A DNA stretch of 6,352 bases, from assembly GCA_030147225.1 (NCBI GenBank), contig JASLAI010000011.1:1-6352 (forward strand), given 5' to 3'. Below, in pieces: positions 1-5,454 of the stretch. The notes beneath the pieces were generated by a model. It did not search any database and had not been told where the DNA came from. It worked only from the letters and a program-made list of their open reading frames with translations. Source of the stretch: Planococcus sp. (in: firmicutes) (GTDB lineage Bacteria; Bacillota; Bacilli; Bacillales_A; Planococcaceae). The number at the start of each line of letters is the position of its first letter. Position 1 is the stretch's first letter. The position numbers were made by a program, and so were the translations under genes.

Positions 1-156
1 GGCCTCGGCATCGAAATCGATTTGGAAAAAATCGAAAAAGCGCATCAGTTATACAACGAACACGGTCTTGGTGGACGTGATGACTCTCAAGGCATGCAAT
101 ATTTGATCCCTAACTGGAAGTTTGATAATAAAAAGCCCTGCCTGGTAAGGGACTAA
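1..156 (+). CDS. gudD: Glucarate dehydratase, C-terminal end (5' truncated by window)
   Basis: The open frame from base 1 to the TAA at 154-156 encodes the last 51 residues of a protein that runs in from the left. The tail carries landmarks I recognise from the C-terminus of D-glucarate dehydratase (enolase superfamily, mandelate racemase-like subgroup): [11 protein letters not shown], then [15 protein letters not shown], then [20 protein letters not shown]. coli GudD ends almost identically (HGLGARDDAMGMQYLIPGW...FDNKRPCMVR, from memory). The family enzyme dehydrates D-glucarate (and often L-idarate) to 5-keto-4-deoxyglucarate in the cytosol, using Mg2+. The catalytic residues lie upstream of the window, so activity cannot be judged. 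No terminator follows, so read-through into the GntR gene is likely. The neighbouring regulator matches the gud cluster layout of Bacillus. Identity as a GudD-family protein is quite sure; the exact substrate is inferred. Confidence 0.9.
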   Translation, partial: GLGIEIDLEKIEKAHQLYNEHGLGGRDDSQGMQYLIPNWKFDNKKPCLVRD

Positions 157-230
157 TTCAACAAGTAAGTGTATAAATAATGTAAAATAGAAAGAAGCAA
201 CGCATGAGCGCTAATTGCCTCTTGCATAAA

Positions 231-240
231 AAGGCGGTGA
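231..240 (+). promoter_or_regulatory. Ribosome-binding site deciding the GntR start
   Basis: AAGGCGGTGA differs from the full Bacillota consensus AAGGAGGTGA at a single base and ends 8 bases before the ATG at 249. The upstream in-frame ATG at 204 has only a weak purine stretch (GAAAGAAG) before it. This favours translation from 249. Confidence 0.65.
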
Positions 241-248
241 CAGGTTAT

Positions 249-947
249 ATGATGGATGGTTATATAGTGGATACAGTCCGAAGAAGTACGCTCTCTCAGC
301 AGGTGTTGGAGAAAATAGTATTTCTATTGGTTGACGGCCAACTGAAGCCTGGAGACAAACTACCTCCTGAGATGAAGCTGATGGAACAATTGGGGGTAAG
401 CAGACCCGTACTGCGCGAAGCTTTAAGTTCTCTCGAGACACTGGAAATTATCACAAGAAGGCCCCGTGGGGGAACGGTTGTAAATGACAAAGTTGGAAGT
501 GATCCATTTACAGCGATGCTTGCTCTTTCGATCAACAATCTCCCTGCAGTCATAGAGGCGAGAATGGCGTTAGAGTTGGGCTTGGTGACAATAGCGGCTG
601 AAAAAATTTCGGATGCACAATTGGATCAGCTGCTGCAGACCATCAAGAGCATTGAGGAGAACGCCCATACCAATTACGGGGCATTGGATAAAGAGTTTCA
701 TCGCATTATCGCGTTAAGCGCCAATAATCCCGTAGTGGAAGGCATGATCACTTCATTGCTGATTACACATGAGAAGACAGACAGCTTAATTAAGCATCGG
801 GATCCCGACATTACAGTTGAGCACCACAGAGCAATCTACGAAGCATTGAAAAAAAGAGATCCTCATGAAGCATTTACACAAATGTATAGGCATTTAAGCT
901 TTGTCCGCAAAAAGATTCTGGACAATATGCCGGAGGAAACGGATTAA
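249..947 (+). CDS. GntR-family transcriptional regulator, FadR/FCD subfamily
   Basis: DNA-binding regulator of 232 residues. Residues about 15-78 form the GntR winged helix-turn-helix: GQLKPGDKLPPEMKLMEQLG, then VSRPVLREALSSLE, then a wing ending RPRGGTVV. Residues about 95-225 are an all-helical FCD effector domain. It has the four-ligand metal pattern known from LldR-type FCD proteins: Asp147 and His151 in DKEFH, His193 in HHRAIYEAL, and His215 in MYRHLS. The Asp-x3-His spacing and the 22-residue gap between the last two His match that pattern. Such domains bind small carboxylates through a Zn2+ or Ni2+ ion. It directly follows gudD, as ycbG does in B. subtilis, so it probably senses glucarate or a related acid and controls the gud genes, possibly also the operon downstream. 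The longest frame starts at 204, but the ATG at 249 has a far better ribosome-binding site. A second ATG lies at 252. Family assignment is sure; effector and targets are inferred. Confidence 0.9.
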   Translation: MMDGYIVDTVRRSTLSQQVLEKIVFLLVDGQLKPGDKLPPEMKLMEQLGVSRPVLREALSSLETLEIITRRPRGGTVVNDKVGSDPFTAMLALSINNLPAVIEARMALELGLVTIAAEKISDAQLDQLLQTIKSIEENAHTNYGALDKEFHRIIALSANNPVVEGMITSLLITHEKTDSLIKHRDPDITVEHHRAIYEALKKRDPHEAFTQMYRHLSFVRKKILDNMPEETD

Positions 948-954
948 AAAAAGC

Positions 955-993
955 AGACTATAAACGCGAATTGTTTATAGTCTTATTTTTTTT
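955..993 (+). terminator. Rho-independent terminator after the GntR gene
   Basis: An 11-bp perfect stem starts 8 bases after the stop codon: AGACTATAAAC (955-965) pairs with GTTTATAGTCT (973-983) around a 7-base loop. A run of T at 986-993 follows. An A-run lies just before the stem (945-952), so weak function on the other strand is possible. It ends the gudD-GntR transcript. Confidence 0.88.
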
Positions 994-998
994 ATAAA
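971..998 (+). promoter_or_regulatory. Candidate sigma-A promoter for the transporter-dehydrogenase operon, overlapping the terminator
   Basis: A -10-like TATAAA (993-998) lies 16 bases after a weak -35-like TTGTTT (971-976). The -35 box is within the 3' arm of the preceding hairpin. Transcription would begin near 1005, about 30 bases before the ATG at 1037. No other promoter-like pair was seen in the short gap after the terminator. The -35 matches only three consensus positions, so this is tentative. Confidence 0.4.
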
Positions 999-1036
999 AA
1001 ATAAGAGTTTAGGCAGAAATGAAAGCAGGTGGGGAC

Positions 1037-2392
1037 ATGAATAGGATAAAAAGCGGTCTAATCATCCTTGTTCTGCTGCTCTACTTTTTAACTGTTTTTA
1101 TCGACAATGAAACCCTTTATAGGTGGCTGTCGATTTTGGCTTTTCTATTATTAGTTGTCGCCATTCCTTCATCAAAGGCTATGACAAAAGTGATGGGAAT
1201 CAGCCTTCTTGTCATCGGATTGGGAATCAGCATCTTTATGAATGGCTCTACTTTGATTGAAAGTGTGCAAGGCATTCAGCTGAATTTGCCGCTGCTGATC
1301 CTGATCCTATTGGCGCCGCTCCTGTCCATCCCGTTGAAAAGTGGAGCCCTATTGGATGCTCCGATGGCTTATATCGAACAAGTCAAGGATAAGCCCGGAC
1401 AATTATTTTTGGGTATTTCAAGTTTTCTGGCTTTGCTTGCTCCTGTATTGAATGTGGGCTCGGTGAGGATCTTAGCTGATTTGATGAAAGACCGGAAGTT
1501 GTCGGGTGAACTGCTGGGCCGCTCCTACTTTACCGGATTTTCTACAGCGATGGTATGGTCGCCTTATTTTGGGTCTGTGGCACTGGTGCTGTATTATCTG
1601 GATATCCCATACAGTGAGTATTTTATCATCGGCTTGCTTTTTGCTGCTGCACAACTGTTGACGGGCAATCTGCTGTTTGCCTTGAAAAACGGAGCAGAAG
1701 AAACAATGCCAGCAGAGAAAGAGCAGGTTAATGAAAAAATACACATTTTGCCGCTGGTACTGAAGTTTGTTGTATCGTTAGGGATTTTAATTTCTGTTTT
1801 GATTTTTCTGGAGCAGGCGACGAAATTACCGATGATTGTATTGGTCAGCATGCTAGCGATTATAATACCATCGATTTGGATGGCACTTGCCGGCAAATGG
1901 AAAAGCTTCGTCGATCAGGTTGTCATCTATAAAAATCAGGTAACAGGTGGCACTGGCACTGAAATGGTTCTTTTTTTGAGTGCGGGTATTTTTGGCAGCG
2001 CGATTTCGAATTCCTCCATATCGGATTGGATCAAGCGTTTCCTGTTGCTGATTTCTGAAGGATCTTTTATTTTCTTTGTGGTATTCATCGTTTTTACCAT
2101 CATGTTCTTCGCATTGATCGGTTTTCATCAAATTATTACGGTCCCGCTGCTGGTCATGCAAGTCGACCCGGCGGCAATCGGTATGCCTCCTGTAGCCATC
2201 GCCTTCGTATTCATCTTGGCTTGGTTCATGTCCGCCATTATCAGTCCGATAAACGCGGTCACCATTCTCATATCAAATGCAGTCAGCAAGAAATTTTTCA
2301 CAGTAGGTTTCCGTTGGAACGGGCTCTATGTCTTATCCATGTTTTTGATCGGCTGTGTCTTTATCTATGCACTGCAAGCTATTTACCGGTAG
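1037..2392 (+). CDS. Multi-pass membrane protein, putative organic-acid transporter (family unassigned)
   Basis: A 451-residue, strongly hydrophobic protein with roughly 12 predicted membrane segments and no cleavable signal peptide. A hydrophilic, charged loop at about residues 218-236 (NGAEETMPAEKEQVNEK) splits it into two halves. The first half has FTGFSTAMVWSPYFGSVALV, near residue 165. The second has GFHQIITVPLLVMQ, near residue 362, and MSAIISPINAVTILISNAV, near residue 398. A Ser-Pro in a small-residue hydrophobic stretch occurs once per half, which resembles the paired re-entrant hairpins of Ion Transporter superfamily carriers (DctM, DcuC and citrate types). That resemblance is by eye only; I do not recognise a named family. 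The dehydrogenase follows after 56 bases without a terminator, so the two are probably cotranscribed and the cargo may be its hydroxy- or keto-acid. The longest frame begins at 1019, but the ATG at 1037 has AGGTG 5 bases upstream. Membrane location is sure; transport role is likely; substrate unknown. Confidence 0.75.
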   Translation: MNRIKSGLIILVLLLYFLTVFIDNETLYRWLSILAFLLLVVAIPSSKAMTKVMGISLLVIGLGISIFMNGSTLIESVQGIQLNLPLLILILLAPLLSIPLKSGALLDAPMAYIEQVKDKPGQLFLGISSFLALLAPVLNVGSVRILADLMKDRKLSGELLGRSYFTGFSTAMVWSPYFGSVALVLYYLDIPYSEYFIIGLLFAAAQLLTGNLLFALKNGAEETMPAEKEQVNEKIHILPLVLKFVVSLGILISVLIFLEQATKLPMIVLVSMLAIIIPSIWMALAGKWKSFVDQVVIYKNQVTGGTGTEMVLFLSAGIFGSAISNSSISDWIKRFLLLISEGSFIFFVVFIVFTIMFFALIGFHQIITVPLLVMQVDPAAIGMPPVAIAFVFILAWFMSAIISPINAVTILISNAVSKKFFTVGFRWNGLYVLSMFLIGCVFIYALQAIYR

Positions 2393-2434
2393 TTCATCTT
2401 AAAAAGACGATTCAATGTAGATGAAGATAATAAA

Positions 2435-2441
2435 AAGGAGG
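2435..2441 (+). promoter_or_regulatory. Strong ribosome-binding site deciding the dehydrogenase start
   Basis: AAGGAGG is a perfect Shine-Dalgarno core. It lies 7 bases before the ATG at 2449 but only 1 base before the in-frame ATG at 2443. The latter is too close to be used, so the protein should start MAFKVLIP. Confidence 0.8.
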
Positions 2442-2448
2442 AATGGAA

Positions 2449-3417
2449 ATGGCTTTCAAGGTTTTGATTCCAAGAACGGTAGCGACTGAAGGAATTGATT
2501 ATTTAAAAGCAAATGGCTGTGAAGTGGATGCGAGAGATGAGATGGATGCTAAAGAACTGAAGGACGCCATCCCAGGTTACGATGCGGTTTTGCTCAGAAC
2601 GGACCTGCTGGATGAAAAGACAATTGGCCTGGCAGATCGCCTGAAAATTATTGCGCGCCACGGAGTCGGCTTCGATAACATTGACATCGATGCCGCTGCG
2701 TCAAAAGGCGTTTATGTATCCTATACACCTGCCGCCAATATCAATTCTGTAGCAGAGCATGTCACAGGGCTGATGTTGGCGATTTCCAGACAGACAGTGA
2801 AGGTCGACAGTGCAATTAGGCAAGGAAACTTCGGTGTGCGGGATTCAGCGTATGGAACAGAGCTGAAAGGGAAAGTCCTGGGCGTCATCGGACTCGGCAA
2901 TATCGGAAAGCTGGTGGCCCAAAAATGTGCACATGGATTTGGAATGGATGTCATTGCCTACGATCCTTATGCTAAACAGCCTGAAGAACCGTACATAAGA
3001 AAAGTAGAAAGCGTGGATGAATTGCTGGAACAGGCAGATTTTATTTCTTTGCATCTGCCTTATAATAAAGCACTGCACCATTTCATCAACCAGGATAAAT
3101 TGAGTTTGATGAAACCGACAGCTTTTTTGATCAATGCCGCAAGAGGCGGGTTGGTGGACGAAGCGGCATTGGCGGAAGCATTGGAAAACAAATCGATTGC
3201 CGGGGCCGCACTGGACGTCTTCGAACAGGAGCCTGTACCGGCGGATCATCCTTTGCTGAAGCTGGATAACCTGATCGCGACACCGCATCTGGCTGCTTTA
3301 ACAAAAGAAGCGATGAGCACGATGTCGCTGGATTGCGCAAAAGAAATCGTACGGGTTAAAAACGGTCAAGAACCGCTCGTCTGGCTGAATAAAGAACAGA
3401 TGAAAAACTCGGAATGA
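2449..3417 (+). CDS. D-2-hydroxyacid dehydrogenase, NAD-type (PGDH-like)
   Basis: A 322-residue cytosolic oxidoreductase of the D-isomer-specific 2-hydroxyacid dehydrogenase family, close to the 310-340 residues usual for members without an ACT domain. The N-terminal catalytic half includes the substrate-loop signature ARHGVGFDNIDIDAAASKGV (about 69-88). The central Rossmann domain has the GLGNIG dinucleotide motif (Gly148, Gly150, Gly153). Asp172 in VIAYDP at the end of the second strand favours NAD(H) over NADP(H). The catalytic set is complete: Arg232 in NAARGGLVD, Glu261 in DVFEQEP and His280 in ATPHLAALTKEA. The family interconverts 2-oxoacids and D-2-hydroxyacids (3-phosphoglycerate, glycerate/hydroxypyruvate, glyoxylate, lactate and others). 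It lies behind the putative transporter and ends in a strong terminator. The setting beside gudD suggests a catabolic role on an imported hydroxyacid or a hydroxypyruvate/glyoxylate-like intermediate rather than serine synthesis. That is inference; the substrate is undetermined. Confidence 0.9.
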   Translation: MAFKVLIPRTVATEGIDYLKANGCEVDARDEMDAKELKDAIPGYDAVLLRTDLLDEKTIGLADRLKIIARHGVGFDNIDIDAAASKGVYVSYTPAANINSVAEHVTGLMLAISRQTVKVDSAIRQGNFGVRDSAYGTELKGKVLGVIGLGNIGKLVAQKCAHGFGMDVIAYDPYAKQPEEPYIRKVESVDELLEQADFISLHLPYNKALHHFINQDKLSLMKPTAFLINAARGGLVDEAALAEALENKSIAGAALDVFEQEPVPADHPLLKLDNLIATPHLAALTKEAMSTMSLDCAKEIVRVKNGQEPLVWLNKEQMKNSE

Positions 3418-3441
3418 AGTTAAAGTTGGTTAAAGGGTTTG

Positions 3442-3490
3442 AAAAGCACAGCAGAAACGGTCTATTCTTCCGTTTAAACTGTGCTTTTTT
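3442..3490 (+). terminator. Rho-independent terminator after the dehydrogenase
   Basis: A long two-part hairpin. AAAAGCACAG (3442-3451) pairs with CTGTGCTTTT (3479-3488). After a 3x3 internal loop, AAACGG (3455-3460) pairs with CCGTTT (3470-3475), closing on a 9-base loop. Six T (3485-3490) follow. Read on the minus strand it ends in four T, so it may also stop transcripts arriving from the convergent phosphoesterase gene. Confidence 0.9.
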
Positions 3491-3581
3491 ATTCGTTCAG
3501 TTATCTGAACCCATCGTTATCAACCCACCCGTTCTACTATTTTAATGATTCTTTCAGCCAATCACTTTTTCTGCAAATTAG

Positions 3582-3617
3582 AACTAACCCTCCAAAAAAA
3601 TCAACGGAGGGTTAGTT
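3582..3617. repeat. Perfect 12-bp inverted repeat between convergent genes
   Basis: AACTAACCCTCC (3582-3593) and GGAGGGTTAGTT (3606-3617) are perfectly complementary around a 12-base A-rich loop. It lies about 33 bases past the phosphoesterase stop codon in that gene's direction. It could be that gene's 3' hairpin, but no real T-run follows on either strand, so I list it as a repeat rather than a terminator. The remainder of the 3418-3649 gap is AT-rich with no gene seen. Confidence 0.7.
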
Positions 3618-3649
3618 GTATATATTGATATCGATAAAATCTAAAAAAT

Positions 3650-4504
3650 TTATACCTTCTGGGTTTGCGTCTTTGCACGATCCGGTAACGGTATCAGCTG
3701 GTGTGTTTCACGATCAGCATCTGTTCGTTGCGGATTCAACTGAAAATGGTTAATGGCATTTCCGATAATTTGCGCCCGCTGGTATTGGGCCGGGTCATAC
3801 AAGTCAATTAAATCAATGGAGATATGGGAGTCGGTCACTTCAATGATGCGTGCCGCCTGTTCATCTAGTACGGCCGCAATCTGAAGAAAATTCCATTGTT
3901 CTTTTGAAGCGATGGAATTAGAGTGGTTATGCCCGTTGACATATAATCCGCATCCCTTCTTTTTGCTTAGTAATTCCCAGACAGGGATATCGGGATGAAT
4001 GCTTAAATTTTCTTTTTCCGAATTGGTGGTGGTGGCATGGACCGGATGATGTGCGAAGACGATGACCGGAAGATCACCGCTTTCTGTGATTAACTCCTCA
4101 AGCCAGTCGAGCTGCTTCTCGTCCAGTGTGCCGCCCCAAACTTCAAGATCCTGTTCTCTTGCGGTATCGATAAATGCTAGTGTTGCAGTCTCCGTATTGA
4201 TAGTCTGGAAGCGCTGTTGTTTAGTAAGTGAAAGAACTTCCTTGCGTGTCAATCCATAGACGTCATGATTTCCCAATACGTGGACAAAGGGTTTTTGGTG
4301 CTGATCGATAAGGGAATAGACCTCTTGCAACTCCTCTGTCCATCCATAGTTCGTTAAATCTCCAATGGACACATATAAATCAGCCGGGATTGAAAAAAAG
4401 TGATTCAGGAAAGTTTCGTAAAATACTTTTCGCTCTTCCTCTATAGAGACATAACCCTCTTCCAATGCTGGGTAATGCAAGTCGCCGATTACTGCAATTT
4501 TCAA
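3650..4504 (-). CDS. Calcineurin-like metallophosphoesterase, cytosolic
   Basis: A 284-residue phosphoesterase on the minus strand with all the metal-site blocks of the family in order: GDLH (Asp8, His10), SIGDLTN (Asp49), LGNHDVYG (Asn79, His80), VFAHHPVH (His152), and NGHNHSN (His192, His194). These residues bind a di-metal centre that hydrolyses phosphomono- or diesters. Overall form resembles the class III cyclic-nucleotide / glycerophosphodiester group (GpdQ-like), though substrate cannot be fixed by motif. No signal peptide or membrane segment is seen, so it should act inside the cell. It diverges from a GlpP-type antiterminator next to a UgpB-like importer, suggesting glycerophosphodiesters as substrate. 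Start choice: AGAGGGG (4514-4520) touches the ATG at 4511-4513 but is 9 bases from the TTG at 4504, which gives the typical MKIAVIGDLH beginning. The longest frame opens at another TTG, at 4546, near or before the likely transcription start. If the ATG is used the gene starts at 4513. Confidence 0.87.
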   Translation of the reverse strand: MKIAVIGDLHYPALEEGYVSIEEERKVFYETFLNHFFSIPADLYVSIGDLTNYGWTEELQEVYSLIDQHQKPFVHVLGNHDVYGLTRKEVLSLTKQQRFQTINTETATLAFIDTAREQDLEVWGGTLDEKQLDWLEELITESGDLPVIVFAHHPVHATTTNSEKENLSIHPDIPVWELLSKKKGCGLYVNGHNHSNSIASKEQWNFLQIAAVLDEQAARIIEVTDSHISIDLIDLYDPAQYQRAQIIGNAINHFQLNPQRTDADRETHQLIPLPDRAKTQTQKV

Positions 4505-4550
4505 AATCTCCATCCCCTCTCGTTTACTGCCACTCAAGTATTGCAAATGA

Positions 4551-4579
4551 TTGATAAGCTGCCTTTAAGAAGTTGTTAA
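4551..4579 (-). promoter_or_regulatory. Candidate sigma-A promoter for the phosphoesterase gene
   Basis: On the minus strand, TTAACA (4574-4579, five of six consensus positions) is followed after 17 bases by TATCAA (4551-4556, four of six). Transcription would begin near 4543, about 40 bases before the proposed TTG start. This argues against the longest-frame start at 4546. Confidence 0.45.
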
Positions 4580-4617
4580 GGTTTGTAAATCTTCCGTTTT
4601 GCTGAATCAGGAACTCC

Positions 4618-4623
4618 TATAAT
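4618..4623 (+). promoter_or_regulatory. Consensus -10 box of the glpP promoter
   Basis: TATAAT is a perfect sigma-A -10 hexamer, lying 31 bases before the GTG start of glpP and overlapping the upstream in-frame ATG at 4622. No good -35 is seen at the expected distance (4595-4600 reads CGTTTT), so an activator or a weak promoter is possible. Transcription would begin near 4630. Confidence 0.5.
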
Positions 4624-4641
4624 GGATAAGGAGATAGTAAA

Positions 4642-4648
4642 GAGGGGG
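4642..4648 (+). promoter_or_regulatory. Ribosome-binding site deciding the glpP start
   Basis: GAGGGGG lies 6 bases before the GTG at 4655, a normal spacing. The ATG at 4622 has no comparable site. The out-of-frame ATG at 4653 is followed at once by TGA and cannot compete. Confidence 0.6.
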
Positions 4649-4654
4649 CATAAT

Positions 4655-5269
4655 GTGAAAAGAAAATGGAGTAAGGAAGAAATGCTTCATCGTCTGCATC
4701 AGCATAAAAAAATTGCAGCGGTTAAAAGCCCTAAAGGAATTGAAAAAGTATTAGCTCATAAAGACAGGATCAGCGCTGTATTTTTATTGACAGGTTCAAT
4801 TATGAATATCAAGCGATATGTTGATGTCTTTCAAGACGAGGGCATTCCGGTCCTGGTCCATGCAGAAAAAATTGGGGGCCTGCTTTTAAACAACGAAGGC
4901 TTAAATTTTATAGCGGATTATGTCAAACCTTTTGGAATCGTCACGACTAAACAAGGACTAGTCAAAAAAGCGAAAGAGCGAAATTTATTTGTCGTACAGC
5001 GGGTGTTCATGATCGATTCGGAAGTTTACAGTAATGTATTGAACAACAAGCAGCAGCCGGCACCGGATCTCATTGAAATCATGCCGGCCACACTTTACGG
5101 TGTTATCCAATCCTATTCGGAGATGTTGGATACCCCAGTCATTACTGGGGGATTATTGTCAACTTCAAAACATGTACAGGCTTCACTGGAAGCGGGAGCA
5201 GTTGCCATCAGCACCTCCAATGAAGCGCTTTGGGCAGAGGATTTTTCAAAAGTTAAATTGTTAAGGTGA
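4655..5269 (+). CDS. glpP: GlpP-family glycerol-3-phosphate-responsive mRNA antiterminator
   Basis: A 204-residue protein of the GlpP family, a small TIM-barrel-like fold. Family blocks seen in order: IAAVKSPKGIEKVL near the start, VLVHAEKIGGL (66-76), KPFGIVTTKQGLVKKAKE (91-108), VVQRVFMIDS (113-122), PDLIEIMPATLYGVI (137-151), TGGLL (164-168), and a C-terminal EAGAVAISTSNEALW (179-193). In B. subtilis, GlpP with glycerol-3-phosphate binds leader RNA of glp operons and prevents early termination. Here a leader terminator and a UgpB-like gene lie just downstream, so this copy probably controls that importer. The usual HVDLI-type block reads HAEKI, and the usual PG after IEIM/L reads PA; both hint at a specialised paralogue. 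The GTG start is chosen over the ATG at 4622 because that ATG is inside the -10 box and lacks a ribosome-binding site. There is no terminator directly after the gene, so read-through into the leader is possible. Confidence 0.88.
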   Translation: MKRKWSKEEMLHRLHQHKKIAAVKSPKGIEKVLAHKDRISAVFLLTGSIMNIKRYVDVFQDEGIPVLVHAEKIGGLLLNNEGLNFIADYVKPFGIVTTKQGLVKKAKERNLFVVQRVFMIDSEVYSNVLNNKQQPAPDLIEIMPATLYGVIQSYSEMLDTPVITGGLLSTSKHVQASLEAGAVAISTSNEALWAEDFSKVKLLR

Positions 5270-5292
5270 TTTTTACACTTTTCACATACCTA

Positions 5293-5326
5293 ATTAACAA
5301 GCGGGCGATACAATATGATTAACAAG
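5293..5326 (+). repeat. Direct repeat ATTAACAAG flanking the -10 box
   Basis: The 9-mer ATTAACAAG occurs at 5293-5301 and again at 5318-5326, 25 bases apart start to start, on either side of the candidate -10 box. It could be a paired regulator site or chance in AT-rich DNA. Confidence 0.35.
5309..5314 (+). promoter_or_regulatory. Candidate -10 box of the ugpB-like operon promoter
   Basis: TACAAT matches five of six sigma-A -10 positions and would start RNA near 5321, about 30 bases before the leader hairpin and 134 before the ATG. The -35 position (about 5286-5291, ATACCT) is poor, so confidence is limited. The transcript could instead come from glpP read-through. Confidence 0.35.
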
Positions 5327-5351
5327 TAGATAGATGACTGGGTGCACATAG

Positions 5352-5408
5352 AGAGACCCCAAATACCTTCGTGGAATGCGGAAAGGTTATTTGGGGTCTT
5401 TTTGTTTT
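5352..5408 (+). terminator. Leader (attenuator) terminator, probable GlpP target
   Basis: AGACCCCAAATA (5354-5365) pairs with TATTTGGGGTCT (5388-5399, aligned without gaps). After a single bulged T (5387), CCTT (5366-5369) pairs with AAGG (5383-5386) over a 13-base loop. A G-U and an A-U pair extend the base outwards. A broken T-run follows from 5399 (TTTTTGTTTT). The hairpin is 46 bases before the ribosome-binding-site/start region of the UgpB-like gene and after the glpP stop, so it separates two genes in one direction. With GlpP encoded upstream, it fits an attenuator of the kind GlpP overrides in glpD, glpF and glpT leaders of B. subtilis. The terminator is clear; GlpP control is inferred. 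Confidence 0.85.
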
Positions 5409-5454
5409 GCTTTCATTCATTTATTCACTAAAAAAGAACTGGAGGCAGGGAAAA

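Noticed and set aside
157..203. Possible promoter for the GntR gene (TATAAA at 172-177, TAAAAT at 183-188)
   Set aside because: Neither box has an acceptable -35 at 16-18 bases; AT-rich sequence explains them, and read-through from gudD is adequate.
1472..2161. Several minus-strand open frames opposite the transporter gene
   Set aside because: They overlap a long hydrophobic real gene in antisense, have no ribosome-binding sites I could support, and give composition-driven, non-family sequences.
2221..2424. 67-codon plus-strand frame across the end of the transporter
   Set aside because: It is an out-of-frame shadow with no ribosome-binding site and no recognisable protein features.
2393..2425. 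Seven-bp inverted repeat (TTCATCT / AGATGAA) between transporter and dehydrogenase
   Set aside because: Short stem, 19-base loop and no T-run; not a credible terminator, so the two genes are treated as one operon.
2845..3340. Minus-strand frames opposite the dehydrogenase
   Set aside because: They are antisense shadows of a gene with complete catalytic motifs.
4573..5267. Repeat of TTGTTAAGGT at 4573-4582 and 5258-5267, flanking glpP
   Set aside because: Ten-base matches are expected by chance several times in a window of this size, and the second copy is coding sequence.
4505..5454. Catabolite-repression (cre) sites near glpP or the importer
   Set aside because: Scanned by eye for the TGNAANCG...CA pattern; only partial half-sites were found.
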